Notes: generated by a model not told the origin, from the letters alone. DNA of 64,000 nt from Nonomuraea sp. NEAU-A123 (GCF_018603905.1 NZ_JAHFZZ010000001.1:186001-250000); one strand, 5' to 3'; shown: positions 20,174 through 29,458, counted from the stretch's first letter. Numbers and translations: made by a program.

Positions 20174-21295
20174 ATGGCGGACAAGCCCACGAAAGGCCTG
20201 GCCGATGTCGTAGCCGCGTCGACAGCGCTCAGCGACATTGACGGGAAGGCCGGTCGCCTGTTCTATCGCGGATACGACATCCACGATCTGGCCGGCCGCG
20301 CGACGTTCGAAGAGACGGCTCACCTGCTGCAGCGTGGCAAGCTCCCCAACCGGGACGAGCTGGACAGGTACGGCCAGGAGTTGGTCCGGGGACGCGAGCT
20401 CGGCGCGCTGGTCTCCGCGAACATCTCGGAGATCGCCGAGAAACAGAAACCGATGGAGGCCCTGCGCACGCTGGTCTCACTCGCCGGCGCGGACGATGCG
20501 GACAAGGACTCCACCGCCCCCGAAGCGAACCTGCGCAAGGCCGCCCGCCTGACCGCGCAGCAGCCCCTGCTGGTCGCCCGCTACCACGCCGCCCGCAACG
20601 GCGCCGAGGCCCCGGAGCCCGACCCGGCGCTGAGCATCGCGGCGAACTTCCTTCTGCAGGTCACCGGGCGCGCTCCCGCCCAGCGCGAGGTCGAGCTCTT
20701 CGACACCTGCCTGGTGCTGCACGCCGACCACACCATGAACGCCTCGACGTTCGCCGCCCGCGTCTGCGCCGCGACCCTGTCGGACATGCACTCGGCCATC
20801 GTCGCCGCCATCGGCACGCTCAAGGGCCCCCTGCACGGCGGCGCGAACGAGCAGGTCATGAAGACCCTCGAATCGATCTCGCCCACCGGGGTCGCGCAGG
20901 CCGTCCGCGAGAAGCTGGCCGCCGGCGAGAAGATCATGGGCTTCGGCCACCGGGTCTACAAGACCGAGGATCCGCGGGCCACGCATCTGCGCAGGATGTC
21001 GCAGGAACTCGCCGAATCGACCGGCGACGACACCTATTATCGGATGTCCAAGGAGATGGAGGAGGTCGTCTTCGAGATGAAGGGCCTCTATCCCAATGTC
21101 GACTTCTACGCGGCATCGGTCTATCACTATCTCGGCATTCCGACGGACCTATTCACGCCGGTCTTCTCGATCAGCCGCATGTCCGGCTGGACCGCGCACG
21201 TCATCGAGCAGCACGCCGACAACAGGCTGATCCGGCCCGACAGCGAGTACATCGGTGAGCGTGACCAGAAGTGGAAGCCGATCGAGGAGCGTTGA
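20174..21295 (+). CDS. Citrate synthase (citrate/2-methylcitrate synthase type)
   Basis: A 373-residue condensing enzyme joining acetyl-CoA (or propionyl-CoA) and oxaloacetate. Seen: YRGYDIHDLA, LVLHADHTMNAST, LKGPLHGGANE, IMGFGHRVYKTEDPRA and SRMSGWTAHVIEQ; the catalytic His residues (HGG, GHRVY) and the C-terminal Asp region are present. The start at 20174 has GGAGG about 8 bases upstream. It heads a TCA-cycle unit with a DUF3017 gene (4-base overlap) and icd. Citrate and methylcitrate synthases cannot be separated by eye. Confidence 0.93.
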   Translation: MADKPTKGLADVVAASTALSDIDGKAGRLFYRGYDIHDLAGRATFEETAHLLQRGKLPNRDELDRYGQELVRGRELGALVSANISEIAEKQKPMEALRTLVSLAGADDADKDSTAPEANLRKAARLTAQQPLLVARYHAARNGAEAPEPDPALSIAANFLLQVTGRAPAQREVELFDTCLVLHADHTMNASTFAARVCAATLSDMHSAIVAAIGTLKGPLHGGANEQVMKTLESISPTGVAQAVREKLAAGEKIMGFGHRVYKTEDPRATHLRRMSQELAESTGDDTYYRMSKEMEEVVFEMKGLYPNVDFYAASVYHYLGIPTDLFTPVFSISRMSGWTAHVIEQHADNRLIRPDSEYIGERDQKWKPIEER

Positions 21296-21582
21296 CGATT
21301 TCTAAGGAGAGCTGGGGGCCGTACCCGCTGATCCTGGCGGGTGCGGTTGTCGGCGTTGTCCTGATCTTTCTCGTGGATCCGCGGTGGGGCGGGTTCGCGC
21401 TGGGCGCCGCCATCATGGTGGCCGCCGCGCTCCGGTTCGCCGGGTACGGCGGGCTCGCCGTACGCAGCAAGAGGACCGACGTCATCACGCTCGGGGCGTT
21501 CGGATTCGTGCTCGTCCTTACCTCGCTGATCTTGGCGAACGACGAGCTCAAGGGGATCATCATGTCCCTTTTGGCCCGGTGA
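21292..21582 (+). CDS. DUF3017 membrane protein
   Basis: A ~96-residue protein with three hydrophobic helices (YPLILAGAVVGVVLIFLV; FALGAAIMVAAALRFAG; VITLGAFGFVLVLTSLILA), typical of actinobacterial DUF3017 proteins often found near folD, mdh or icd. The start is uncertain: a TTG at 21292 overlaps the citrate synthase stop as TTGA, and a GTG at 21271 is in the same frame. No function is known. Confidence 0.75.
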   Translation: MTISKESWGPYPLILAGAVVGVVLIFLVDPRWGGFALGAAIMVAAALRFAGYGGLAVRSKRTDVITLGAFGFVLVLTSLILANDELKGIIMSLLAR

Positions 21583-21635
21583 CCGGGCAGTCCGATAGCC
21601 TCAATGTATCGATTTATTGAAGGGGAACCATTCGC

Positions 21636-22850
21636 ATGCCCAAGATCAAGGTGGAGGGTCCGGTCGTCGAGCTTGACGGCGACGAGATGACCCGGATCAT
21701 CTGGCAGTTCATCAAGGACCAGTTGATCCTTCCCTACCTCGACGTCGACCTGAAGTACTACGACCTCGGCATCGAGCACCGCGACGCCACGGACGACCAG
21801 GTCACGATCGACGCCGCCAATGCCATCAAGAAGTACGGCGTGGGCGTCAAGTGCGCCACCATCACCCCGGACGAGGCGCGTGTCGAGGAGTTCGGCCTCA
21901 AGAAGATGTGGCGGTCTCCCAACGGGACCATCCGCAACATCCTCGGCGGCGTCATCTTCCGCGAGCCCATCATCATGTCGAACGTGCCGCGGCTCGTCCC
22001 GGGCTGGACCAAGCCGATCGTCGTCGGCCGTCACGCCTTCGGCGACCAGTACCGGGCCACCGACCTGAAGATCCCGGGCGAGGGCAAGCTGACCCTCACC
22101 TTCACCCCGAAGGACGGCTCCGAGCCGGTCGAGCTCGAGGTCTACGACTTCCCGAGCAGCGGTGTCGCCCTGGCGATGTACAACCTGGACGACTCGATCC
22201 GCGACTTCGCCCGCGCCTCCATGCGTTACGGCCTCGCTCGTGACTACCCGGTCTACCTCTCGACCAAGAACACGATCCTCAAGGCGTACGACGGCCGGTT
22301 CAAGGACATCTTCGCCGAGGTCTTCGAGACCGAGTTCAAGGCCGACTTCGAGAAGGCCGGCCTCACCTACGAGCACCGCCTGATCGACGACATGGTCGCC
22401 GCGGCGATGAAGTGGGAGGGCGGTTACGTCTGGGCCGCCAAGAACTACGACGGCGACGTCCAGTCCGACACCGTCGCGCAGGGCTTCGGCTCGCTCGGCC
22501 TGATGACCTCGGTCCTGATGACCCCCGACGGCCAGACCGTCGAGGCCGAGGCCGCCCACGGCACGGTGACGCGTCACTACCGCGAGCACCAGAAGGGCAA
22601 CCCCACCTCCACCAACCCGATCGCCTCGATCTTCGCGTGGACTCGTGGCCTCGCCCACCGCGGCAAGCTGGACAACACCCCGGCCGTGACCGCGTTCGCC
22701 GACGCGCTGGAGCAGGTCTGCATCGAGACCGTCGAGAGCGGCCTGATGACCAAGGACCTGGCACTGCTGGTCGGCGGCGACGCCAAGTGGCTCACCACCC
22801 AGGACTTCCTGGCGGCGCTGGACGAGAACCTCAAGAAGAAGATGGCCTGA
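21636..22850 (+). CDS. icd: Isocitrate dehydrogenase, NADP-dependent (eukaryotic-like type)
   Basis: A 404-residue enzyme oxidising isocitrate to 2-oxoglutarate. Seen: [12 protein letters not shown] near the N-terminus, [36 protein letters not shown], the Asp pair region [27 protein letters not shown] and [13 protein letters not shown]. This is the homodimeric type-II IDH of actinobacteria. The last seven codons and the stop lie within the 22-bp attL repeat: an integrative element has inserted here while restoring the coding end, so the enzyme should be complete. Its original terminator is now at 48341. Confidence 0.96.
   Translation: MPKIKVEGPVVELDGDEMTRIIWQFIKDQLILPYLDVDLKYYDLGIEHRDATDDQVTIDAANAIKKYGVGVKCATITPDEARVEEFGLKKMWRSPNGTIRNILGGVIFREPIIMSNVPRLVPGWTKPIVVGRHAFGDQYRATDLKIPGEGKLTLTFTPKDGSEPVELEVYDFPSSGVALAMYNLDDSIRDFARASMRYGLARDYPVYLSTKNTILKAYDGRFKDIFAEVFETEFKADFEKAGLTYEHRLIDDMVAAAMKWEGGYVWAAKNYDGDVQSDTVAQGFGSLGLMTSVLMTPDGQTVEAEAAHGTVTRHYREHQKGNPTSTNPIASIFAWTRGLAHRGKLDNTPAVTAFADALEQVCIETVESGLMTKDLALLVGGDAKWLTTQDFLAALDENLKKKMA
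22829..22850. repeat. attL core (icd 3' end)
   Basis: 22-bp sequence identical to 48304-48325. It covers the last seven codons of icd and its TGA; identity stops on both sides (a versus c before, c versus t after). One of the two attachment repeats of the element. Confidence 0.92.
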
Positions 22851-22859
22851 CTGTCGAAT

Positions 22860-22899
22860 ACGGCCTCTACCTGCGGCTACGCCGCGTGGTAGAGGCCGT
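22860..22899. terminator. Bidirectional terminator between icd and int
   Basis: A 12-bp perfect stem (ACGGCCTCTACC / GGTAGAGGCCGT) whose loop holds a second perfect stem (GCGGC-tac-GCCGC), followed by TTTCG. It lies between the convergent icd and int stops, inside the element, and now ends icd transcription in place of the native terminator. Confidence 0.82.
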
Positions 22900-22910
22900 T
22901 TCGCTTGTCT

Positions 22911-22929
22911 GGGCCGTCTGTGGGCCGTC
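22911..22929. promoter_or_regulatory. Candidate integrase arm-type site, left end
   Basis: Two copies of GGGCCGTC with starts 11 bases apart, one helical turn. The same pair with the same spacing and strand occurs near the right end at 48178-48196. Paired short repeats inside both ends of a tyrosine-recombinase element suggest arm-type Int or Xis sites. Inference. Confidence 0.45.
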
Positions 22930-24163
22930 ACGGCTTCGGATCGGGCGCGAACACGGCGGCGACGGCCTTCCGGGTACGCTCCTGGCTGCTCGGCATGAGG
23001 TGGGTGTAGGTCCGCAGAGTGAAGCCCGGGTCGTGGTGACCGAGGTACTCACTGAGGGCCTTGATGTTCTCTCCCGCGTCCAGGAGCACTGAAGCGTAGA
23101 AGTGCCGCAAGGCGTGCATGCCGTGTTCGCGGGCGGCAGTGTGACTCTCACCACGTTTCCGCTCGGGGATCACTCCGGATGCCACGAGCGCGGATTTCCA
23201 GTGGACGTTGTTGAAGCTCGGGCGGCGTACCAATTCGCCGCTCTCTTGGGTGAAGATCAGACGCTTGGTGACCAGAGGCCCGTCTGCCGTTCCCCAAGGA
23301 AGAGTGATCTCGACCGGCGGGAAGCGCTTGATGTGCGCGCGAACTCTGTCGGCAACAGGTCCCGGTAGCGGAACATCCCGGAGCTTGCCGCCCTTGGGCG
23401 GGGCGAAGACGAGCCTGCACTCGCTGTACTTGAGCTGCTGGACGACATGCAGCGTGTCCGAGTCGAAGTCGAGCTCATCCACGTCCACGGCGAAGATCTC
23501 GCCCTGACGCAGCCCGCATCCGCCTCCGAGGTCCACCATGGCCTGGAATCGCTCCAGCAAGGCGGTGCGCACGGCGAACACGCGCTCAGCAGGCCAGGGC
23601 ACGACGCGCTTGGTCTCCACTGCCGGCGCCTTCACAGAGCGCGCTGAGCAGGGGTTGCGGGCGAGATGGCCGTCATCTACCGCCGCGTTGAGCACGGCGC
23701 GGACGTTTGAGTAGATCGTCTTCGCGTACGAACCTCGCACGCCGTTCTCTTCGAGCTGCTTCACCCAGGCTCGGATGTGTCCTGGCTGGAACGAGCCGAG
23801 GGGGCGGGCGCCGATGTAGGGGAAGGCGTGGATGCGCAGCTGCGAACCCATCGATGCCCGGGTATTCGGGTCACCAGTGCGTTCGGCGAGCCACTGCTCG
23901 GCGAACTGACGAAAGGTCACGCGGGCCGCGCGTGGGTCGATGTAGTGCCCGCGTGACATGTCTGCGGCGATCCCCGTCAGCCATTCTTCAGCCTGGCGCT
24001 TCTGCCGGTCGGGGAAGGACTGGCTCTTCTCCGTACCATCCGGCCCGACGTACCGGGCGCGGTACCGCATGCCCGAGCCATGCCGGTCAGTACGCACGCG
24101 CACGGGCTTGCCGTCGGGGCCGTTGACCGTCTTGAACCAGCGGTCCTGAACGTGTCCGGCCAT
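22928..24163 (-). CDS. int: Tyrosine-type site-specific integrase of the element
   Basis: A 411-residue phage-type integrase. N-terminal AP2-like/arm-binding part (residues ~8-75), SAM-like core-binding domain (~85-170) and catalytic domain with GGGCGLRQGE (R219), HALRH (H350, R353), LGHHD (His 376/377) and the nucleophile Tyr in RTYTHLM (Y386). The full R-H-R-H-Y set is present, so it should be active. Its 3' end lies 78 bases from attL, and the gene is one base downstream of xis. It would recombine attP with the icd 3' end. Confidence 0.93.
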   Translation of the reverse strand: MAGHVQDRWFKTVNGPDGKPVRVRTDRHGSGMRYRARYVGPDGTEKSQSFPDRQKRQAEEWLTGIAADMSRGHYIDPRAARVTFRQFAEQWLAERTGDPNTRASMGSQLRIHAFPYIGARPLGSFQPGHIRAWVKQLEENGVRGSYAKTIYSNVRAVLNAAVDDGHLARNPCSARSVKAPAVETKRVVPWPAERVFAVRTALLERFQAMVDLGGGCGLRQGEIFAVDVDELDFDSDTLHVVQQLKYSECRLVFAPPKGGKLRDVPLPGPVADRVRAHIKRFPPVEITLPWGTADGPLVTKRLIFTQESGELVRRPSFNNVHWKSALVASGVIPERKRGESHTAAREHGMHALRHFYASVLLDAGENIKALSEYLGHHDPGFTLRTYTHLMPSSQERTRKAVAAVFAPDPKP

Positions 24164-24164
24164 C

Positions 24165-24383
24165 TCAGTTCACTCCAGCCCGGGTTTGATCGGCGACCCA
24201 TGCGAGTACGGCGGCGAGGTCATAGCGAAGGTGACGGCCAACCCGGAAGCCAGGAGGGCCAGTGTGCTTCCGTCGCCACTGGTAGACGGTCTCCAGGGGT
24301 ATGGCGAAGAGATCGGCGAGTTCATCGGGCGTGAGGAACCGCGGACTGGAATCGGTCGAGTGGAATCGCTTGGCGACGGCCAT
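24165..24383 (-). CDS. xis: Excisionase / MerR-like helix-turn-helix protein
   Basis: A 72-residue DNA-binding protein of the HTH_17 type: LTPDELADLFAIPLETVYQWRR followed by a wing GPPGFRVGRHLRYDLAAVLAWV. These small proteins sit directly before int in AICEs and act as excisionases. One base separates its stop from the int ATG, and its 5' end touches the stop of the DUF3987 gene, so it is coupled to the replication genes. Confidence 0.87.
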   Translation of the reverse strand: MAVAKRFHSTDSSPRFLTPDELADLFAIPLETVYQWRRKHTGPPGFRVGRHLRYDLAAVLAWVADQTRAGVN

Positions 24384-25966
24384 CAGCCTGTGGTCCTTCC
24401 GGTTCCGTGCTGGTGGAGACTGGGGTGAACGGCGTAGGCCGGGGATGGGCGCCGGCCGGGGCCGGTGCGGGGTGGTTCCGGTTCGCGGCGGATCCAGCCG
24501 TGCTGCTCCAGCAGGTCGAGCGGGGCCTCCAACTCCGTGACCTTTCGGAAGCGGCTGCGTGGGAGGGCGGTGAAGGCCTCGCGGACGGTGAAGCGCTCGG
24601 TGCGGGTGCGGTGGAGCCAGGCGTGTACGACGCGGGCGGCTTCCACATCGGGGTCGGCGCCCATGGCGTCGAAGGTGGCCAGGGCGTGAGCGGTGAAATA
24701 GCTGCCGAGCTGGATTGCCGCGTTCACCGTGTCGGTGCTGATCGGCCGACGCCAGGCGCCCTCAACGTCGGTGGCCAGGTGGATCAGTCCGGCCAGGCGC
24801 ATGACCGCGCCGTCGAACTTGCCTGCCCAGTCCGTGATGTGGCCCAGGTCTCCGGAGTCCGGCCGTAGGCGGCGTTCGGTGGTGCGGCGGTGCTCGGTGA
24901 AGGCCTCGGCGGCATCTGGTGACAGCACGAGCCGGGCGGGATCTTCCCAGCCGTACAGGTCCACCGTGAGCCGTTGCAGGTTGGCGTCGTAGCGGGCGGC
25001 GACGGCCTCGGGGACGGGTGGCGGGTCCACTCGGCGGTATCCGACGTTGCTCTTGGGCAGGCTGTACAGGATGCGTCCGAGCAGGCCCTTTCCCCGGAAT
25101 CCGGGCATGCCCGCGATGTCGGCGACGATTTCGGGTTGGACGGCCAGGCCCATGGTCAGGGCGGCGTGATCGACGTGTTCGCTGCGGCCGCGTCGATCGA
25201 CGATGAGCGGGTCTCCGGCGTGTCCTTTGAGGAACAGGTCCAGGTTCGGTGTGCCGGAGTAGCGTCCTGCCAGGGTGGCGAAGATGCCGCCCTCGGCGGA
25301 CAGTACGGCCAGGCGTCCGCCTTGCTCCACGAGGATCGTGGAGGCCGTTTCCGGGGTGATGTCGTCGGCCATGAGGCGGGGCTTGACCGGGATCTTGATA
25401 TCTTCTGCGGCCAGGGCGGCGCTTTGGGCCTCGGCGATGGCATCCGGTGCGGCCTCGCCGCGTGCCGAGCCGGCGGTGCGGGCGGCTTTGTCGGCTGCCT
25501 CCACGGCCAGCCGCCGGGCTACCTCGGCCTCGGTGATCTGTGGGCTGATGCGGTCCAGCAGGGAGCTTTCCGCGCGGGCCAGGGGTGCGGTCATGGCCCG
25601 GAACACGGCGGATTTGCGTGAGCCGGGCGGCATGGCCACCAGCACGAAGAGGTTGACCGGTTCGATCCAGGAGCCCCGGACATTGACCACCGCGCGCCCA
25701 CCTGCGGCGGTGGACAGGGCAGCGAGGCTGACGCAGCCTGCCAGGTCAAGCGGCGTCTGAGTCTCTTCGGCTACCGCGCTGACGTGCTCGGCAACCCATC
25801 CGGGGAGCGCCTGCACGGGAAAGGGCGGCAGCTCGCCTCGCTGTCCGAGCGGTGCGGGGGTGTCCCATACTGGCGGTGCGTTATGCAGTTCGGTGAGCTG
25901 GTCGGCGGCGCCGAGACTGGTCAGGATGGCTTCGGCGGTTGTCCGGTGTCCGTTGAGGGTGGTCAT
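24383..25966 (-). CDS. DUF3987 helicase-like replication protein
   Basis: A 527-residue protein of the DUF3987 group, P-loop proteins common in phages and integrative elements. Seen: FPVQALPGWVAEHVSAVAEETQ near the N-terminus, a Walker A-like VAMPPGSRKSAVFRAM (residues ~112-127), EGGIFATLAGRYSGTPNLDLFLKGH and the C-terminal winged-helix-like RTERFTVREAFTALPRSRF. Its ATG overlaps the stop of the Prim-Pol gene (ATGA). Together they form the Prim-Pol type replication module of an AICE; this protein likely acts as helicase or helicase loader. Confidence 0.8.
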   Translation of the reverse strand: MTTLNGHRTTAEAILTSLGAADQLTELHNAPPVWDTPAPLGQRGELPPFPVQALPGWVAEHVSAVAEETQTPLDLAGCVSLAALSTAAGGRAVVNVRGSWIEPVNLFVLVAMPPGSRKSAVFRAMTAPLARAESSLLDRISPQITEAEVARRLAVEAADKAARTAGSARGEAAPDAIAEAQSAALAAEDIKIPVKPRLMADDITPETASTILVEQGGRLAVLSAEGGIFATLAGRYSGTPNLDLFLKGHAGDPLIVDRRGRSEHVDHAALTMGLAVQPEIVADIAGMPGFRGKGLLGRILYSLPKSNVGYRRVDPPPVPEAVAARYDANLQRLTVDLYGWEDPARLVLSPDAAEAFTEHRRTTERRLRPDSGDLGHITDWAGKFDGAVMRLAGLIHLATDVEGAWRRPISTDTVNAAIQLGSYFTAHALATFDAMGADPDVEAARVVHAWLHRTRTERFTVREAFTALPRSRFRKVTELEAPLDLLEQHGWIRREPEPPRTGPGRRPSPAYAVHPSLHQHGTGRTTG

Positions 25967-26874
25967 GCCGCTGCCCTCCGGGGATGACGCAGCCCGGAGT
26001 CAAGTCCTGAGCGGATGGTGCCAAGCGCCTCGCCTGCACTCAGTCCGATGGCCTCGGCAGCGGCTTGCAAGCACTCTGCGGCGAGCTGACGCGGTAGGAG
26101 GCCGGAGCCGGTGAGCTGGCCCAGGGCGAACGCTGCGGCGTTGAGGGTGTCGTTGCGGGTGCCAGGTACGGCGGCGAGGACGTATTCGACCTCACCGCGC
26201 AGGGCCGTCATGGCGTAGCCTGCGGCGCGGTCTCCGCAAATGGCGTCCACCACGGCTACCCGGTTCGCCGGCGGTGGGGGCGCGAGGCGGTCTGCGAGCC
26301 AGGTGGGCATCGGCGCGGGCGAAGGGTTGTGCAGTACGTCATAGGAGCCGGTGCCGTCCGGCAGCTCTACGAAGCTGCCGGGGCCGACGACGTATCCGCC
26401 GTGGGCGCGGGTGTCGATTTTCCAGCCGAGTTTGCCCGCGCTGTTGCCCAGGCGGCCCTCAGTCGGTGCTGTGAAGTACAGGTGTGTACCGCCGCGCCTC
26501 GTACGGACGGTGAAGGTGTCCAGCGGTAGTGGCTGCTGGGCCTGTTCGCACAGGACGGCCAGCACGTCGGCCCCCTCGGAGAGGCCGGGGCGCGCCCATT
26601 CGAGCGGCGGTTCCTCGCCGGGCTGTGGAACGTCGAGATCGAGCACCACCAGGCCCGAGGGGCCGCAAGCGATGCCGATGTTGAACGGGCCGCGTGCCCA
26701 CATCCGGCGGATGCGCTCGGGGTCGTTGGTGGCGTGCCGCTCCCAGGCGGTGAAGCCCCGTAGCGGGCGCTTCTGGCTTGGGCTGAGCGGGAAGACGTGC
26801 CAGCCGCGAGCGGCGGCGCTGAGGGCGTACAAGGTCAGGTCGTGCATGTGGATCTTCTCCAGGGGTGAAGTCAT
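25963..26874 (-). CDS. Bifunctional DNA primase/polymerase (Prim-Pol) of the element
   Basis: A 303-residue archaeo-eukaryotic-type primase-polymerase. Seen: ALSAAARGWHVFPLSPSQK, the catalytic VVLDLDVP (Asp pair), THLYFTAPTEGRLGN, and GWKIDTRAHGGYVVGPGS. The C-terminal ~100 residues look like a small helical domain. It would start replication of the excised circle. The ATG at 26874 overlaps the stop of the preceding small gene (TGATG), which decides the start; frames extending further upstream are low-complexity Arg/Pro. Confidence 0.87.
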   Translation of the reverse strand: MTSPLEKIHMHDLTLYALSAAARGWHVFPLSPSQKRPLRGFTAWERHATNDPERIRRMWARGPFNIGIACGPSGLVVLDLDVPQPGEEPPLEWARPGLSEGADVLAVLCEQAQQPLPLDTFTVRTRRGGTHLYFTAPTEGRLGNSAGKLGWKIDTRAHGGYVVGPGSFVELPDGTGSYDVLHNPSPAPMPTWLADRLAPPPPANRVAVVDAICGDRAAGYAMTALRGEVEYVLAAVPGTRNDTLNAAAFALGQLTGSGLLPRQLAAECLQAAAEAIGLSAGEALGTIRSGLDSGLRHPRRAAA

Positions 26875-27089
26875 CAGGAGCCGTCGCGGTGGAGGCGGCG
26901 GGCGTAGACGTAGAGCTGCCAGCCGAGGCGAGGCCGCATGCCGGTGCCGTCGCAGGCGCGGCATGTGCGGTTCTTGCCTCCGGGGCGGCATCGGGTGCAG
27001 GTGCCCCAGGGCGAGGCGAGACAGAAGCCGATATAACCGAGAGTGACGATCAGTAGGCAGAGGACTAGAAGGGTGATGGCGGTAGCCAT
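26874..27089 (-). CDS. Small membrane protein with zinc-ribbon motif
   Basis: A 71-residue protein: one N-terminal membrane helix (ITLLVLCLLIVTLGYIGFCL) then two C-x2-C pairs (CTRC and CRAC-DGTG) that could bind zinc like a DnaJ-type ribbon, and a basic tail. GGAGG lies 6 bases before the ATG. It sits between the palindrome cluster and the Prim-Pol gene. Small membrane proteins next to traB in AICEs and Streptomyces plasmids take part in mycelial spread; that role is inferred. Confidence 0.75.
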   Translation of the reverse strand: MATAITLLVLCLLIVTLGYIGFCLASPWGTCTRCRPGGKNRTCRACDGTGMRPRLGWQLYVYARRLHRDGS

Positions 27090-27133
27090 AAGGGGCCTCC
27101 AGGGCCGTTTCCGGGGTTTCCGCAGATGGAGGT

Positions 27134-27218
27134 CTAGGCGCTAGAGCACAGGTGGGCTGCCGGTTCTGGCTCTAGGAGGGCCTCTAGGCCTAGAGGTCGC
27201 TGCCTCTAGGCCTAGAGG
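27134..27218. repeat. CTAG-rich palindrome cluster (clt/operator candidate)
   Basis: Two identical 16-bp perfect palindromes CCTCTAGGCCTAGAGG (27181-27196, 27203-27218), starts 22 bases apart, plus related half-sites at 27134-27144 and 27170-27175. Seven CTAG tetramers fall within 82 bases, a rare word in such DNA. The cluster lies just 3' of the traB stop, where clt transfer loci lie in Streptomyces plasmids. Function inferred. Confidence 0.7.
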
Positions 27219-27229
27219 CGATCGCACCG

Positions 27230-29458
27230 CTACGAGGCGACCCCGCGCCCCTTCTTGCTGTCACGTTCCGTAACGGCTGTGGCGACGTCGTCGCGGACGA
27301 TGCCGATGCGGTTGGCGCCCTTGCCGCCACCCTCGGGCGTGCCCCAGACCTGGCCGGTCTTGATGCCGTACGGCTTGAGCGCGGTCGTGAGCTGGGCCGT
27401 CTTCGCGCCGCCCTCCAGCGCCGCCCATACGCCGTACGCGTCAGGCCGAAGTTCGGCCAGGCGATCCACGATGACCTCGTTCCATACCTTGGTCTCCGAG
27501 GGTGGAACCACGGCCAGGACGTCGGCCAGCAGATCGAAGGTGGGCGCGTTCCGCTCGGGGGTCTCGCCGAGGGCGTGCCCGGACAGCGTGCCCGCGCTGT
27601 GGCGCAGGGCGTGGGCACGGTCGGCGATGCGCTGGGTGGCGGGCGTGTCGAGGTAGGCCGACTTGACCACCTTGGGCATCGGTGTCGCGCCGACCAGGTA
27701 GCCGGTACCGGCATCGCCCCCCTTGGACGGGGGACCGGGGACGAACATCGTGGCGCGGATGCCGTTCTTGTACGCGCTGGTGCCGAGGATCATGTCGTTC
27801 TCAAGCTGGCCGGCGACTCGCAGGCAGAACCGGATGGTGACGTTCGCGCTGATGCCGGTGGGCAGGCTGTCCTTGTCCGGGCGCTGGGTGGCCAGGACAA
27901 GGATCACGCCGAGGGCGCGACCGAGTTTGATGATGAACTCGGCATCCTGGCCCGCCTTGTCTCCGTACTCGGAGTGGGCGAACAGGTTCTGGCACTCATC
28001 GAAGACGGCCACCAGCGGATGCAGTCCCAGCGATCGCTTGTCGGCGATCTGACGGGTGACCTTTTTGTCCGGGCATAGGTCCGCGGGCAGCGCCTTGAGC
28101 GCGGCGGCGCGGCGCATGACCTCCCTGCGCAGCAACGTCAGGGAATCGGCGGCGTACGCAATGGCCTCGTCTTCGATACCGGAGACGTAGCGGTGGCAGT
28201 TCTTCTCATGCGGGTCGAGGTCGCCGGTGCCCTTCAGTTCGTGAATCCACAGTTCAGCCGTCGGGTCCAGGGCCGCGCCGGAGGCGAGCACGCGAACCGA
28301 AGCGGTCTTGCCCTGACCCGGCTGCGAGCCGATCAGGATGTTCTGTTCGATCACCGGGACGGTGATGGGGCGGCCTCGCGGGTCGCAGCCGAACGGGATG
28401 CCCTTGAACACATCGTGGCTGCCAGCCTTGACCAGCGGCGATTTCACGACGGTCTTGGCCAGGTCCTTGTCTCCGACCCACAGGATCAGTCGCCCCTCGT
28501 GGATGGAGGAATCACCTTCGGGCCAGATGCAGCCGAGCGGGCGCCGCAGCGCTCCGGACATCCGGTCGCGCTTGTCGAGGACGTCGCCCACGGTCACGCC
28601 GTACGGCAGGTCGATGTCGGCTCGCCAGCCGGGGCCGTCCCTGGTGATAGGGGCGACGAACCGAACGGCGTCCTTGGGGTTCTTCGCGATGGCCTGGTTG
28701 ATGCCCGCGATGCCGAGCACGGTCAGGGAGCGGATGACGATGTCGCTGGTCAGCTTCTCCACGGAGGTCGGAATGACGGCGCGGTTGATCAGCGGGCGGT
28801 CGGCGGGTTTGCCCAGGATGCCGAGGGCGATGGCGACAGCGAGCGTTGCCCACTGCGCGGCGTTGGGCTGGTTGGCCGCGATGATGGCCGCGACCAGCAG
28901 TATGAACAGGGCGACGATGGAGAGGAAGGTGCGCAGCCGTACGCGGGAGTCCCGCTGCCTGCTGAGCTTCAGGTACGCCTCGGGGTCGGCCTTTTGGACT
29001 GCGGCCAATCGTACGGGCTCGCCCTCCAGGTCGAAGGTCCACTTGACGATGCCGCTCACCAGGCGGACGAACCCGCGCGGCGCCCGTATCGTCAGCCGTC
29101 CGCCATATAGCGGCAGGCGAGCGAGCTGGTATCCGGTCACGTGCAGATAGTGAAGGCTGACCCACCTGAGCGTTTCTACGGCCTCAGCGCGGGAGCGCAG
29201 CCACAGAGGGACGATGGGCTGCCGGGTGCGCGCCTTCTCCTCCAGGGTGGTCCGCCAGCCCGGTCCGCTGGTGTCCGGCTGATCCACGCGGGCGGCTTCG
29301 CCTTCACGGACCGGTCCGTCGATCGCCTCCTGCTCCGACCGGTCGGCGGCGGACTGGTACGGGTGACGTCCGGCGCGGGCGGCGTCCAGGTTGACGATCT
29401 CCGCCCCCTCGTCGTCCGACCGGTCCGGGTCGTTGTTGGGGTTGTCTTGATGGGTCAT
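27230..29458 (-). CDS. TraB/FtsK-SpoIIIE-type DNA translocase of the element
   Basis: A 742-residue conjugation motor that would pump double-stranded DNA between hyphae. N-terminal acidic region, two membrane helices around residues 175-215 (FLSIVALFILLVAAIIAANQ and a following segment), then an FtsK-type ATPase domain with Walker A GSQPGQGKTA (~residue 382) and Walker B LVAVFDECQN (~residue 485), and a C-terminal winged-helix-like part (KPYGIKTGQVWG) that may read clt repeats. The start at 29458 overlaps the preceding stop (ATGA). The palindrome cluster begins just downstream. Confidence 0.9.
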   Translation of the reverse strand: MTHQDNPNNDPDRSDDEGAEIVNLDAARAGRHPYQSAADRSEQEAIDGPVREGEAARVDQPDTSGPGWRTTLEEKARTRQPIVPLWLRSRAEAVETLRWVSLHYLHVTGYQLARLPLYGGRLTIRAPRGFVRLVSGIVKWTFDLEGEPVRLAAVQKADPEAYLKLSRQRDSRVRLRTFLSIVALFILLVAAIIAANQPNAAQWATLAVAIALGILGKPADRPLINRAVIPTSVEKLTSDIVIRSLTVLGIAGINQAIAKNPKDAVRFVAPITRDGPGWRADIDLPYGVTVGDVLDKRDRMSGALRRPLGCIWPEGDSSIHEGRLILWVGDKDLAKTVVKSPLVKAGSHDVFKGIPFGCDPRGRPITVPVIEQNILIGSQPGQGKTASVRVLASGAALDPTAELWIHELKGTGDLDPHEKNCHRYVSGIEDEAIAYAADSLTLLRREVMRRAAALKALPADLCPDKKVTRQIADKRSLGLHPLVAVFDECQNLFAHSEYGDKAGQDAEFIIKLGRALGVILVLATQRPDKDSLPTGISANVTIRFCLRVAGQLENDMILGTSAYKNGIRATMFVPGPPSKGGDAGTGYLVGATPMPKVVKSAYLDTPATQRIADRAHALRHSAGTLSGHALGETPERNAPTFDLLADVLAVVPPSETKVWNEVIVDRLAELRPDAYGVWAALEGGAKTAQLTTALKPYGIKTGQVWGTPEGGGKGANRIGIVRDDVATAVTERDSKKGRGVAS

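Noticed and set aside
21201..22931. A 576-codon minus-strand open frame opposite citrate synthase end and icd
   Set aside because: Low-complexity Val/Gly/Arg/Asp composition and full overlap with two certain enzymes; a shadow frame.
27121..27229. CTAG palindromes as a CRISPR-like array
   Set aside because: Only two full units with a 6-base spacer and no cas genes; the symmetry is that of a protein-binding site.
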